DNA of 64,000 nt. Source: JACVRN01 sp036403815 (GTDB lineage Bacteria; Acidobacteriota; Blastocatellia; Pyrinomonadales; Pyrinomonadaceae). The notes beneath the pieces were generated by a model, which was not told where the DNA came from, made no database searches, and worked only from the letters and a program-made list of their open reading frames with translations. The translations under genes and the position numbers were made by a program. Numbering within the stretch: the first letter of the stretch is position 1; each line of letters starts with the position of its first letter. The DNA lies in contig DASWQH010000013.1 of NCBI GenBank assembly GCA_036403815.1, positions 1 through 64,000 on the forward strand, read 5' to 3'. Below are positions 40,293 to 48,514 of the stretch, in pieces.

Positions 40293-42062
40293 TCAGAGAT
40301 GGTAACGCCCTGCGCGGATGATTGCATCGCTGATGCGACGACGAGCCGCGACCGTGTTGTGCGGCGTGTGATGCGTGAGTCGTCGCACATTATCTGGAAG
40401 AGAGTCGGCCTCTGTTGCTTCCGCCAGTGCGGCCAAGACTTGTTTGGCGGAGTGTTCCATGCGATCCGCCGCATCGCTGGCGTAGACGCGAGTGATGTCA
40501 GAGGCCGTCGTGGAATCAGGCTCGCCCTTAGCCTTGATGAGTTTCTCGGCTCTGAGAATCGCGCTCTCTAAAGCGTAAACCTCTATGATAATGTCTGCGA
40601 TGTGACCCAGGACTTCCTGCTCGCCTGCCAATGCATCGCCGTACGTGGCCTTCGCGCGACCGAGCGTGAAGATGACGAGTCGTTTGGCTCTCGCAAGTAA
40701 ATCACGCTCGGCGGAAAAAGGCGTCTCAATGGTCGTCGTCGAACGGGTCGAATCCTCAAGGGCGTACATCGCTTGCTCGCCCGTAAAGAGATGCGCGGTC
40801 GCGGGGTTCTTCAAAAGGCGTGTGGGGATGATGAGACGATTGATCTCGTTGGTGCCCTCATAGATGCGTGTGATGCGTGCGTCGCGGTAGGCGCGCTCTG
40901 CCGGGAACTCTTTTGAATAGCCGTAACCGCCATAGACCTGTAACGCCTCGTCCACTACGTAAGCTTGCGCTTCGCTTGTCCAGACTTTATTGATAGAGCA
41001 CTCGACGGCGAAGCCCTCTATGGACTTGAGCACGCGCATGGTGTCTTCCATTTCGACCTGCTCAAGCGCCCTATCGACATCGCCGAGCGTGCGATAAGCA
41101 ATCGCGTCGCCGACGAAGCAGCGCACGGCCATCTCGCCAAGCTTCTGCCGTATCATGCCGAATTCAGAGATGGCGCGCCCGAATTGATGCCGCTCGACCG
41201 CGTAGCGCACCGCGCCGGTTAATGCCTGCTTGGCGCTGCCTATGTTGCGCGTGCCGAGCTTGAGCCGCCCAAGGTTCAGTATGTTGAATGCGACCCTGTG
41301 GCCTTCGCCCACACGCCCTAGCACATTCTCGACAGGCACGCGCACGTTCTCAAGTATGAGCGCCGTCGTCGAAGAGCCGTCAAGGCCAAGCTTAGGCTCC
41401 TCGCGCCCGCTCACCACGCCCATCGCGCGCTCGACTATAAAGGCCGTGAACTTCTCGCCGTCTATTTTCGCGAAGATGGTGAAGACATCTGCGAAGCCGC
41501 CGTTAGTAATCCACATCTTCTGACCGTTGAGGATGTAGTGTGTGCCGTCTGCGCTGAGTGTGGCACGTGAGCGTGCGGCGAGCGCGTCCGAGCCTGAACC
41601 CGGTTCGGTCAGGGCGTAGGCCGCGACCCATTCGCCGCTCGCCAGGCGCGGCAGGTAACGAGCCTTCTGTTCTTCGTTGCCGAAATAGACCAGAGGGAGT
41701 GTGCCGATGGTTGTATGCGCTCCCAGCGAGCCTGCGAAGGACGACATGACGCCAATCTGTTCGCCTACATAAGCCGAGCTTACCTTGTCCAAGCCCAATC
41801 CGCCGTATGCTTCCGGAATGTCAACGCGTAGCAGGTCAAGCTCGCCCGCCTTGAGCAACAACCGGCGCGTCAAAGCCCAGTCCTTATTATAAATCTGCTC
41901 CTGATGCGGCAGGACTTCTGTGCGCATGAAATCCGCTGCGATGCGCCCGAACATGGCCTGCGCGGGCGAGAGGTCTTCGCGCGTGAACACCTCGTCGGCT
42001 GTTACCTCTGCGGTCAGGAAATGGCCGCCGCCGGATTTTGTTGAGTCTGTCCTGAATGACAT
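40293..42062 (-). CDS. Acyl-CoA dehydrogenase, long C-terminal form
   Basis: A flavoprotein that makes the 2,3 double bond in acyl-CoA and passes electrons to ETF. The FAD- and substrate-binding motifs YALTEPGSGSDAL and IYEGTNEINRL (with the catalytic Glu) are intact. At 589 residues it carries the extra C-terminal domain of VLCAD/ACAD9-like enzymes. It is the first gene of the fatty-acid block but faces the other way, divergent from the TetR gene at 42202 across an operator-like palindrome, which is a typical arrangement for a fatty-acid responsive repressor. Confidence 0.93.
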   Translation of the reverse strand: MSFRTDSTKSGGGHFLTAEVTADEVFTREDLSPAQAMFGRIAADFMRTEVLPHQEQIYNKDWALTRRLLLKAGELDLLRVDIPEAYGGLGLDKVSSAYVGEQIGVMSSFAGSLGAHTTIGTLPLVYFGNEEQKARYLPRLASGEWVAAYALTEPGSGSDALAARSRATLSADGTHYILNGQKMWITNGGFADVFTIFAKIDGEKFTAFIVERAMGVVSGREEPKLGLDGSSTTALILENVRVPVENVLGRVGEGHRVAFNILNLGRLKLGTRNIGSAKQALTGAVRYAVERHQFGRAISEFGMIRQKLGEMAVRCFVGDAIAYRTLGDVDRALEQVEMEDTMRVLKSIEGFAVECSINKVWTSEAQAYVVDEALQVYGGYGYSKEFPAERAYRDARITRIYEGTNEINRLIIPTRLLKNPATAHLFTGEQAMYALEDSTRSTTTIETPFSAERDLLARAKRLVIFTLGRAKATYGDALAGEQEVLGHIADIIIEVYALESAILRAEKLIKAKGEPDSTTASDITRVYASDAADRMEHSAKQVLAALAEATEADSLPDNVRRLTHHTPHNTVAARRRISDAIIRAGRYHL

Positions 42063-42120
42063 AATTTAAGAACTCTCAACTTGTTGACGAAAAGGATAGT
42101 TCGGATGTATAACAGCAACC

Positions 42121-42136
42121 TACCGGACGGTCGGTA
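42121..42136. promoter_or_regulatory. Operator-like palindrome between divergent ACAD and TetR genes
   Basis: TACCGGACGGTCGGTA is an imperfect palindrome with matched outer arms TACCG and CGGTA. Sites built on CCGACCGGTCGG-type arms are known for TetR-family regulators of fatty-acid genes. On the minus strand a possible -10 TATACAT lies next to it, so binding could shut off the dehydrogenase promoter. Confidence 0.6.
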
Positions 42137-42201
42137 AAATAGCACCACGGCGGCTGCACGCACAAGCCCTCTCGGTATCTGCTTGACGTTGAAGAACAAG
42201 G

Positions 42202-42840
42202 ATGAAAGCACAAAAAAAATCGGCCTCGAATAATGAGCGCCTGGCTGAAATCTATCGCACGGCGGCTCAGATTATCCTGCGCAAGGGGTACGATGCCACT
42301 TCCGTCAACGACATCGCCAACGCGCTCGGCATGACGAAAGCAGGGCTTTACCACTACATGAGCGGGAAGAAAGAACTGCTCTTCGACATCATGAATTTCG
42401 GTCTGGACGAGCTGGACGAGGAGGTGGCGACTCCTGCAAAAGCAATCAACGATGCAGAGGCGCGCCTGCGTTTTCTTATAGCCAGCCACGCGCAGTTAGT
42501 AACAAGGGGACAGGGGGCTATTACCATTCTCGTTGACGAAGTGACGGCGCTCACGCCCGCTCAATGTAGAAAAATCACGCGACGTAAGCGCGAGTACTTC
42601 GATTACCTGCGCGACCTTCTGGAGGAGCTTAAGGTAGAGGGAAGGCTGCACGATGTGGATACGACCGCCGCAACCTTCTGCCTGCTGGGGATGATTAACT
42701 GGTTGTCGCGCTGGTTCAGACATGGCGGCGCTCTGACGGCGGAACAGGCTGCTTCGGAGATCGTCAAGATTGCTCTCAACGGACTCCTGCGTCCCGAATC
42801 ACGCGCCGCACAGAGAGGCTTGCAGGTAGTCAAAAGCTAA
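42202..42840 (+). CDS. TetR family regulator, FadR/KstR2-like
   Basis: A 212-residue repressor. The helix-turn-helix TSVNDIANALGMTKAGLYHY is typical, and the C-terminal part (RFLIASHAQLVTRGQGAITI) matches the large-ligand TetR subgroup that includes KstR2-type acyl-CoA sensors. Its place, divergent from an acyl-CoA dehydrogenase and directly before the ETF genes, suggests that it senses an acyl-CoA and controls the block. A good operator candidate lies at 42121-42136. Confidence 0.92.
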   Translation: MKAQKKSASNNERLAEIYRTAAQIILRKGYDATSVNDIANALGMTKAGLYHYMSGKKELLFDIMNFGLDELDEEVATPAKAINDAEARLRFLIASHAQLVTRGQGAITILVDEVTALTPAQCRKITRRKREYFDYLRDLLEELKVEGRLHDVDTTAATFCLLGMINWLSRWFRHGGALTAEQAASEIVKIALNGLLRPESRAAQRGLQVVKS

Positions 42841-42940
42841 AACGATTTTGGATTTTAGATTTTGGATTGGAGCGGCAATCAATTTTGAATAGCTTCAATC
42901 CCGTTTCGTAAATCTAAAATCCAAAATCTAAAATCGTTTT
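42841..42940. repeat. Family H palindrome (ATTTTGGATTTTAGATT type)
   Basis: ACGATTTTGGATTTTAGATT pairs with AATCTAAAATCCAAAATC in the 3' arm. The arms are made of short near-repeats of GGATTTT/AGATTTT. It begins right at the TetR stop and ends one base before the etfB start codon, leaving no space for an upstream ribosome binding site outside the repeat. Confidence 0.9.
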
Positions 42941-42941
42941 C

Positions 42942-43748
42942 ATGAACATTCTTGTTTGTCTCAAACAGATTCTTGACCCGGAGATACCGGCGCGCGACTT
43001 TCGCATTGATAGCGAGAGGCGCGAGGCAGAGCGCGGGGCGGCCAATCTAGTCACCAATATCTTCTGCGAGAACGCTATCGAAACGGCCTTGCAGTTTCGT
43101 GAGCGCGCAGGCGATGCAAAGATTACAGTGCTCTCTTACGGTCAGCCTTCGGCGGAGGACTCTCTGCGCAAGGCGCTGGCGATGAAGGCCGACGCAGCCG
43201 CGCTCGTCGAAGGTGACGGCAACGCGAATCCTGACCCGCTCTCGGTCGCACGCGTGCTTGCAGCCGCTATACGCAAGCTGGGAACATTCGATCTGATTAT
43301 GACCGGGCGCGAGGCTGGCGACTGGGGCGCGGGACAGACGGGCGGGTTGATTGCCGAAGAGCTGGGACTGCCTTGCGTTTCCTTCGTGGACACCATCGAG
43401 TCGGAAGGAGGTCTTCTGCGGCTCAAGCGGCAGACGGATACGGGTTGGGAAATAGTCGAAGCTGTGCCGCCCGTTGTGGTCACAATTACCAACGACGAGC
43501 ACAACGTGCCGCGCATCCCTAAAGTGCGCGACGTGATGATGTCGTATCGTCAGCCGTTGACTAAGTTGACGCTCGACGACCTTGGCATTGACGCGAGTGA
43601 AGCGCGCGCAGGCGACATTTACTACGAGGTGGCCGAACTCTTCATCCCGCAGAAGGAGACGCGCTGCGAGTTCGTCACAGGCGACACGCTGGACGAAAAA
43701 GTAGAAGCCTTCGCCAAGCGTATAGTCGAAGTCACGCGCTCGTTATAA
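42942..43748 (+). CDS. etfB: Electron transfer flavoprotein beta subunit
   Basis: EtfB of 268 residues, which with EtfA takes electrons from acyl-CoA dehydrogenases. The opening MNILVCLKQILDPEIPARDF and the GREAGDWGAGQTGGLIAEEL segment fit the subfamily. The ATG lies one base past the family H palindrome. The etfA gene follows after a family G palindrome, and the quinone-reductase gene after that. Confidence 0.95.
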   Translation: MNILVCLKQILDPEIPARDFRIDSERREAERGAANLVTNIFCENAIETALQFRERAGDAKITVLSYGQPSAEDSLRKALAMKADAAALVEGDGNANPDPLSVARVLAAAIRKLGTFDLIMTGREAGDWGAGQTGGLIAEELGLPCVSFVDTIESEGGLLRLKRQTDTGWEIVEAVPPVVVTITNDEHNVPRIPKVRDVMMSYRQPLTKLTLDDLGIDASEARAGDIYYEVAELFIPQKETRCEFVTGDTLDEKVEAFAKRIVEVTRSL

Positions 43749-43757
43749 AGGCACACA

Positions 43758-43884
43758 GGTCAGTACCGCGAAAGGCAGGGATGAGGGATGAGGGATGAGG
43801 GATGAGGGATGAGGGATGAAAACTAAAGGTGGATTTTCTTTTATCTCATCCTTCATCCCTCATCCCTCATCCCTGCTTTTTCAG
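43758..43884. repeat. Family G palindrome with tandem GGGATGA units
   Basis: The left arm GGTCAGTACCGCGAAAGGCA is followed by six GGGATGA-type units. The right arm mirrors them with CTCATCCCTCATCCCTGC and TTTTTCAG. The first 12 bases match the outer end of family D's core (GTCAGTACCGC). Other copies lie at 36992-37030 (one arm), 50669-50753 and 61877-61990. Confidence 0.88.
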
Positions 43885-43895
43885 CCATACATACA

Positions 43896-44867
43896 ATGAA
43901 CGACGTTGTCATCTGTCTTTTCGCTTCCACTGGTTTTGATAAAGCCGCGCAGGGGCTTGCGGGCGCAGGCCGTCGTCTGGCGGAGGAGCTGGGCGGGCAA
44001 TTGCGCGCCATCATCTTAGGCTCTGAAGCCGGGGCGCTTGCATCCGAAGTCGCGCGCGTTGCCGATACTGTCACTATCGCGGATCAGGCCGAGTTGGCCG
44101 AATACCAGCCGGAGACTTACCTGAGCGCGCTGGCTCGTCTGTGCAAAGAGCTTTCGCCTCGCGCAGTGCTGCTCGCCAACGACACGTACAGTCAGGAGCT
44201 TGCAACGCGCCTTGCGTACAGGCTGGGTGGCAGTGCCGTGGGCGATGGTGTGTTGGTGCGTGCCGAAGGCGAATCTCTGCGCGTCAGTCGTCAGGTTTAT
44301 GGCGGCAAGGCACAGGCTTTGATAGAGCTGAAGCGCTCGCCCGCTGTGGTGTGGCTGCGCGCTCGCTCGTTCGCGCCCGCAGCGCAGCTCACGGAAGCAG
44401 GCGCAATCACAAGAGCCTCTTTAGACATTCAACCGGACACACGCACGCGCATAGTGGAGCGCAGGCGCGAGGGAGGGGGCGAGGCGCGGCTCGAAGAAGC
44501 GCGTGTCATCGTTTCAGGCGGTCGCGGCATAGGCGGGCCTGAGCCGTTTCAAGCTGAGTTGAAACCGCTCGCAGACCTGATGGGAGCACAGATGGCCGCG
44601 TCGCGTGCGGCGTGCGACGCGGGCTGGGTGCCGCCTACATGGCAGATAGGGCAGACCGGCAAGAAGGTCACGCCTGATTTGTACCTGGCTATAGCCATCA
44701 CGGGCGCGAGCCAGCACATGGCAGGCATCTCCGAGGCGAAGATAATCGCAGCCATCAACACAGACCCGGACGCGCCTATCTTCAAGCACTGCCGCTTCGG
44801 CATCGTCGCGGATTACAAAGCGGTCGTGCCGCTCCTGCGCGAAAAGCTGGCCGCTCTACAGAAATAA
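43896..44867 (+). CDS. etfA: Electron transfer flavoprotein alpha subunit
   Basis: EtfA of 323 residues, which holds the FAD of the ETF heterodimer. The FAD-binding C-terminus shows SGGRGIGGPEPF, then QIGQTGKKVTPDLYLAIAIT and AINTDPDAPIFKHCRFGIVA, all diagnostic. The N-terminal half carries the loose alpha/beta fold with FASTGFDKAAQGLAGAGRRL. The start follows the family G palindrome with no strong ribosome binding site. The next gene begins 16 bp after its stop. Confidence 0.95.
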   Translation: MNDVVICLFASTGFDKAAQGLAGAGRRLAEELGGQLRAIILGSEAGALASEVARVADTVTIADQAELAEYQPETYLSALARLCKELSPRAVLLANDTYSQELATRLAYRLGGSAVGDGVLVRAEGESLRVSRQVYGGKAQALIELKRSPAVVWLRARSFAPAAQLTEAGAITRASLDIQPDTRTRIVERRREGGGEARLEEARVIVSGGRGIGGPEPFQAELKPLADLMGAQMAASRAACDAGWVPPTWQIGQTGKKVTPDLYLAIAITGASQHMAGISEAKIIAAINTDPDAPIFKHCRFGIVADYKAVVPLLREKLAALQK

Positions 44868-44883
44868 ACTGCACCGATTAAAA

Positions 44884-46992
44884 ATGGACACAGCTTCAGC
44901 CACGCGCCAGATTTACTGGAACATCAACCACATCTGGGTGATGTATGCGCTGCTGCTTCCGACGGCAGCCATCGCGGGCTACGGCATCTATCGTCACTTC
45001 AGCCGATGGCGGCGCGGGCTGCCCGCCGCGCGCTTCGACCGAACGGCTGAGCGTATACAGTTGGTCGTCAAGCACGCCGTCGCACAACGTCGCACCGCAC
45101 GCAACCTTTACGCTGGACTCTTCCACCGGTTCATCAGTTACGGCTTCATCGTCCTCGCAATCGCCACGACCGTAGTCGCCCTGGACGCAGACTTCGGCAC
45201 GACGATCATGCGCGGGCGCTTCTACCTGTACTTCCAGTCCTTCATCGTTGACCTCTTCGGCGCGCTCGTCATGTTAGGAGTATTGATGGCCGCTGTGCGC
45301 CGTTACATCAAGCGACCGAAGAAGCTGGTCTATACAGATGAAGCGACGCTGATTCTCATAGCCATCTTCCTGATGTGCCTCCAAGGATTTCTGGTCGAAG
45401 GCTGGCGCATCGCTGTAATGCAAGACCCCTGGGCGGCGTGGTCGCCCTTTGGCAATCTCATCGCTCGCGCCTCGCGCCCGCTCATGACAACGGAGCAGAT
45501 GCGCGCGGCTCACTGGGGCGTGTGGTGGTTTCATCTTGTGACCGCGTTCGGCTTCATAGCGTGGCTGCCCTACACGAAGATGATGCACATCATCACAGCG
45601 CCCCTGAACATCTACACGGCCAACCTGGAGCCGCTCGGCGCGTCGCTGAAAACGATAGACTTCGATAAAACAGAATCTTTCGGCGTTAACTCTCTCAAGG
45701 GATTTACGTGGAAAGACCTGCTCGATTTTGATGCCTGCACGGAATGCGGGCGCTGCACAGCCGTCTGCCCGGCTCACGCGGTCGGCAAAGAACTCTCGCC
45801 CCGCGACATCATTCTTCAACTGCGAGACCTGATGCACGAGCGCCCGCGCGATGCATTCGGACTCGTCTCGACAAGCGTAGAACTCGCGCCCGGTGCTTCC
45901 ATTGGGAAGACGCCCGCCGATAAAGAGCCTACGACGGATGTCGAGGCGCGAAAGCCTTTGCCGATCATCGGCACAGTAGAGGCTACTGCGCCCACGCCGC
46001 TCTGGCAGTGTACGACCTGCGCCGCCTGCATGCAGGCATGCCCTGTCTTCATAGAGCAGATGCCGAAGATTGTGGATATGCGTCGCTACCTTGTGATGGA
46101 GGAGGCAGACTTTCCGGATTCTATGCAGGAAGCGATCATGTCGCTGGAAAAGCGAGGGCATCCATTCAGCGGCACACAGGCGACGCGCATGGACTGGGCT
46201 GAAGGCTTGAACGTCACGCACGCGGGCGATGCAACGGATGCGGAGGTCTTGCTGTGGGTCGGCTGCGGCGGCGCTCTCATAGAGCGTAACCAGCGTGTGA
46301 CGCGCGCGACCGCTCAACTCTTGGAACAGGCCGGGGTGAAGTTCGCCATCATGGGGCGTGAAGAGAAGTGCTCCGGCGACCCTGCGCGGCGCATCGGCAA
46401 CGAGTTTTTGTTCGAGCAGCTTGCGAAAGAGAACGTGCAGAATCTGAACCGTTACAAGGTCAAAAAGGTCATCACGGCCTGCCCGCATTGCTTCAACACT
46501 TTCAAGAACGAGTACCCGCAGTACGGAGGCCGCTTCGAGGTCTATCACCACAGCGAATATCTGGCTGGACTCGTGGACGAAGGAAAGCTAGTGCCGTCAG
46601 CTTCCTCGGATAAAAAGATTACCTTTCATGACCCCTGTTATCTGGGACGGCAGAACAATGTATACGACGCGCCGCGCGAGCTTGTGCAAATCTCTGCACG
46701 AGGCAGCGCAATCGAGATGGAGCGCAGCCGCGCCAAAAGCTTCTGTTGTGGCGGCGGCGGCGGCATGAGCTTTGTGGACGAGCCGCCGGATAAGCGCGTC
46801 AATCAGGAGCGCGCGCAGGAAGCGATTGATACAGGCGCAGATGTCGTAGCGGTCGGCTGCCCGTTCTGCATGACGATGATGGAAGACGGCATCAATGCGC
46901 GCAAAGGGGAACGCGACGTGAAGGTGCTGGACGTTTCCGAGTTGCTGTGGGAAGCGACGAAGCCGCGCACGATAGAAAATCCAGACTTCTGA
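44884..46992 (+). CDS. Membrane Fe-S ETF:quinone oxidoreductase-like protein (EtfD type)
   Basis: A 702-residue protein that joins a NarI-like membrane domain to a heterodisulfide-reductase-like Fe-S domain. The N-terminal 240 residues hold about five hydrophobic helices (for example INHIWVMYALLLPTAAIAGY). Ferredoxin-type clusters are CTECGRCTAVCPAH near residue 285 and CTTCAACMQACPVF near 376. Two CCG-type regions follow (EKCSGDPARRIGNE, HDPCYLGR near 581 and CCGGGGGMSF near 620). Directly after etfBA, this is the EtfD/EMF-type route from ETF to menaquinone, as in mycobacteria, in place of the classical ETF-QO. Confidence 0.88.
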   Translation: MDTASATRQIYWNINHIWVMYALLLPTAAIAGYGIYRHFSRWRRGLPAARFDRTAERIQLVVKHAVAQRRTARNLYAGLFHRFISYGFIVLAIATTVVALDADFGTTIMRGRFYLYFQSFIVDLFGALVMLGVLMAAVRRYIKRPKKLVYTDEATLILIAIFLMCLQGFLVEGWRIAVMQDPWAAWSPFGNLIARASRPLMTTEQMRAAHWGVWWFHLVTAFGFIAWLPYTKMMHIITAPLNIYTANLEPLGASLKTIDFDKTESFGVNSLKGFTWKDLLDFDACTECGRCTAVCPAHAVGKELSPRDIILQLRDLMHERPRDAFGLVSTSVELAPGASIGKTPADKEPTTDVEARKPLPIIGTVEATAPTPLWQCTTCAACMQACPVFIEQMPKIVDMRRYLVMEEADFPDSMQEAIMSLEKRGHPFSGTQATRMDWAEGLNVTHAGDATDAEVLLWVGCGGALIERNQRVTRATAQLLEQAGVKFAIMGREEKCSGDPARRIGNEFLFEQLAKENVQNLNRYKVKKVITACPHCFNTFKNEYPQYGGRFEVYHHSEYLAGLVDEGKLVPSASSDKKITFHDPCYLGRQNNVYDAPRELVQISARGSAIEMERSRAKSFCCGGGGGMSFVDEPPDKRVNQERAQEAIDTGADVVAVGCPFCMTMMEDGINARKGERDVKVLDVSELLWEATKPRTIENPDF

Positions 46993-47021
46993 ACAAATTA
47001 TATGCAGAGTGAGCGATAGTT

Positions 47022-47216
47022 GTCCCGTAGGGACATTTGATAATAGCCCAGCACTTCCAGTGCTGGGTATCTATGAGCCATTGAATTCGTAGAGAGTCCC
47101 GTAGGGACGGCTGAACCAATTTATCTTCAGCCGTCCCTACAGGACTAGGCTCTCTTCAATCATCGCCGACCCAGTGCTAAAGCACCGGGCTATTATAAGT
47201 CGTCCCTGACGGGACT
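47022..47216. repeat. Family A three-hairpin palindrome, copy 3
   Basis: GTCCCGTAGGGACATTTGAT, AGCCCAGCACTTCCAGTGCT, AGAGTCCCGTAGGGACGGCT with its complement, GACCCAGTGCTAAAGCACCG and CGTCCCTGACGGGACT follow the same order as copies 1 and 2. It fills the gap between the EtfD-like and acyl-CoA dehydrogenase genes. Confidence 0.9.
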
Positions 47217-47243
47217 ATAAAGCAGCTTCCGAGGTCAATCATA

Positions 47244-48422
47244 ATGGACTTAAACTTAACTCCGAACGAGCAGCAGTTCCGCGACGAATTTCGCGCGTGG
47301 CTCAAACGAAACGTGCCGGATGAGTGGAAGGGCGGCGGCATCGGAAGCGAGGATCGTGAGGACTACCTCAAGTACATGCGCGACTGGCAGCAGAAGCTCT
47401 ACGAGGGCGGGTGGGCAGGCATTTCGTGGCCGAAAGCTTTTGGCGGGCGCGGCGCGACCCTGATTGAGCAGGCCATCTTTCAGGAGGAGTTGGCGCGCGC
47501 CAATGCGCCGCAGCTAATCGGCACCATAGGTCTCTCGCTCGTAGGCCCTACGATAATTGCGCTCGGCACAGAGGAGCAGAAGTCTCGTTATCTACCGCCG
47601 ATACTCTCCGGCGAGGACATCTGGTGCCAGGGCTTTTCGGAGCCGAACGCAGGCTCTGACCTGGCTGCGCTCGGCACGAAGGCTGTGCGTGACGGCGATG
47701 ATTTCATCATCAACGGCCAGAAAATCTGGACGAGCTTCGCGCAGCTTGCAGACTGGTGTTTGCTGCTGGTGCGCACCGACACGGAAGCGCCCAAGCATAA
47801 GGGCATCACCTGCCTGCTTCTGGACATGCACAGCGAGGGCGTGTCTGTGCGTCCCCTTAGACAGATGTCCGGCGATTCCGGCTTCAACGAAGTCTTCTTC
47901 TCGAACGTGCGCGTACACGTCACGCAAGTCTTGGGTGAAATCAACAAGGGCTGGACGACCGCCATCACTGCGCTGATGAACGAGCGCGCAAACTTGGGCA
48001 CGGGCGTGCAGGTCGTATTCAAGCGCAACTTGAAAGCGTTAATCGAGCGCTCGCGCACTGTGGAGCGCAATGGACGACCCGCGAGCGAAGACCCGCTTGT
48101 TAGACAAAAGCTAGCGCAGGCTTATCTGGAGCTGGAAATCCTGCGCCTGAACACAAACCGCGCGCTGACCTCGCTCTCGAAAACCGGCATCCCCGGCCCG
48201 GAAGGCTCTACCCTGAAACTTTACTGGAGCGAGATGAACCAGCGCACGCAGCAGACAGCACAGGAAATCTTAGGCCCCTACGGGCAATTGAAAGACTTCG
48301 ACAACGGCCTGTGGGAGTACGCTTACCTGCGCTCGCGCGGCAACACCATAGAAGCAGGCACCAGCGAAATCCAGCGCAACATCATAGCCGAGCGCGTGCT
48401 CGGTCTACCGAAGAGCTACTAA
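47244..48422 (+). CDS. Acyl-CoA dehydrogenase (subunit 1 of a likely pair)
   Basis: A 392-residue ACAD fold with SEPNAGSDLAALGTKA and IEAGTSEIQRNIIAERVLGL, the latter with Glu at the catalytic position. It is followed at once (after a palindrome) by a second dehydrogenase of different type. This matches the paired ACADs that form heterotetramers in steroid side-chain and related pathways of actinobacteria, in which one subunit carries the active residues. Its substrate, whether a straight-chain or branched acyl-CoA, is not readable. The ATG has no strong ribosome binding site. Confidence 0.93.
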   Translation: MDLNLTPNEQQFRDEFRAWLKRNVPDEWKGGGIGSEDREDYLKYMRDWQQKLYEGGWAGISWPKAFGGRGATLIEQAIFQEELARANAPQLIGTIGLSLVGPTIIALGTEEQKSRYLPPILSGEDIWCQGFSEPNAGSDLAALGTKAVRDGDDFIINGQKIWTSFAQLADWCLLLVRTDTEAPKHKGITCLLLDMHSEGVSVRPLRQMSGDSGFNEVFFSNVRVHVTQVLGEINKGWTTAITALMNERANLGTGVQVVFKRNLKALIERSRTVERNGRPASEDPLVRQKLAQAYLELEILRLNTNRALTSLSKTGIPGPEGSTLKLYWSEMNQRTQQTAQEILGPYGQLKDFDNGLWEYAYLRSRGNTIEAGTSEIQRNIIAERVLGLPKSY

Positions 48423-48423
48423 A

Positions 48424-48510
48424 GGCAGTTTTCAGTTTCCAGTTTCCAGTTTTCAGCAAAGACAACTTGCCTGTAACTGAAAACTGAAAACTGAGAACTG
48501 GAAACTGAAT
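48424..48510. repeat. Family I palindrome (CAGTTTTCAGTTTCCAG type)
   Basis: GGCAGTTTTCAGTTTCCAGT and the later CTGAAAACTGAAAACTGAGA are complementary. Both arms are tandem near-repeats of AGTTTTC. It begins two bases after one dehydrogenase stop and ends five bases before the next start codon. Confidence 0.9.
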
Positions 48511-48514
48511 AATT

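Noticed and set aside
43758..43884. Tandem GGGATGA units as a CRISPR array
   Set aside because: Units are 7 bases with no spacers, and they mirror each other as inverted arms; no cas genes are present.
45274..46551. 425-residue open frame on the minus strand inside the EtfD-like gene
   Set aside because: It lies fully antisense to a gene with clear Fe-S motifs, is Arg/His-rich with no domain, and fits the long shadow frames expected at this GC content.
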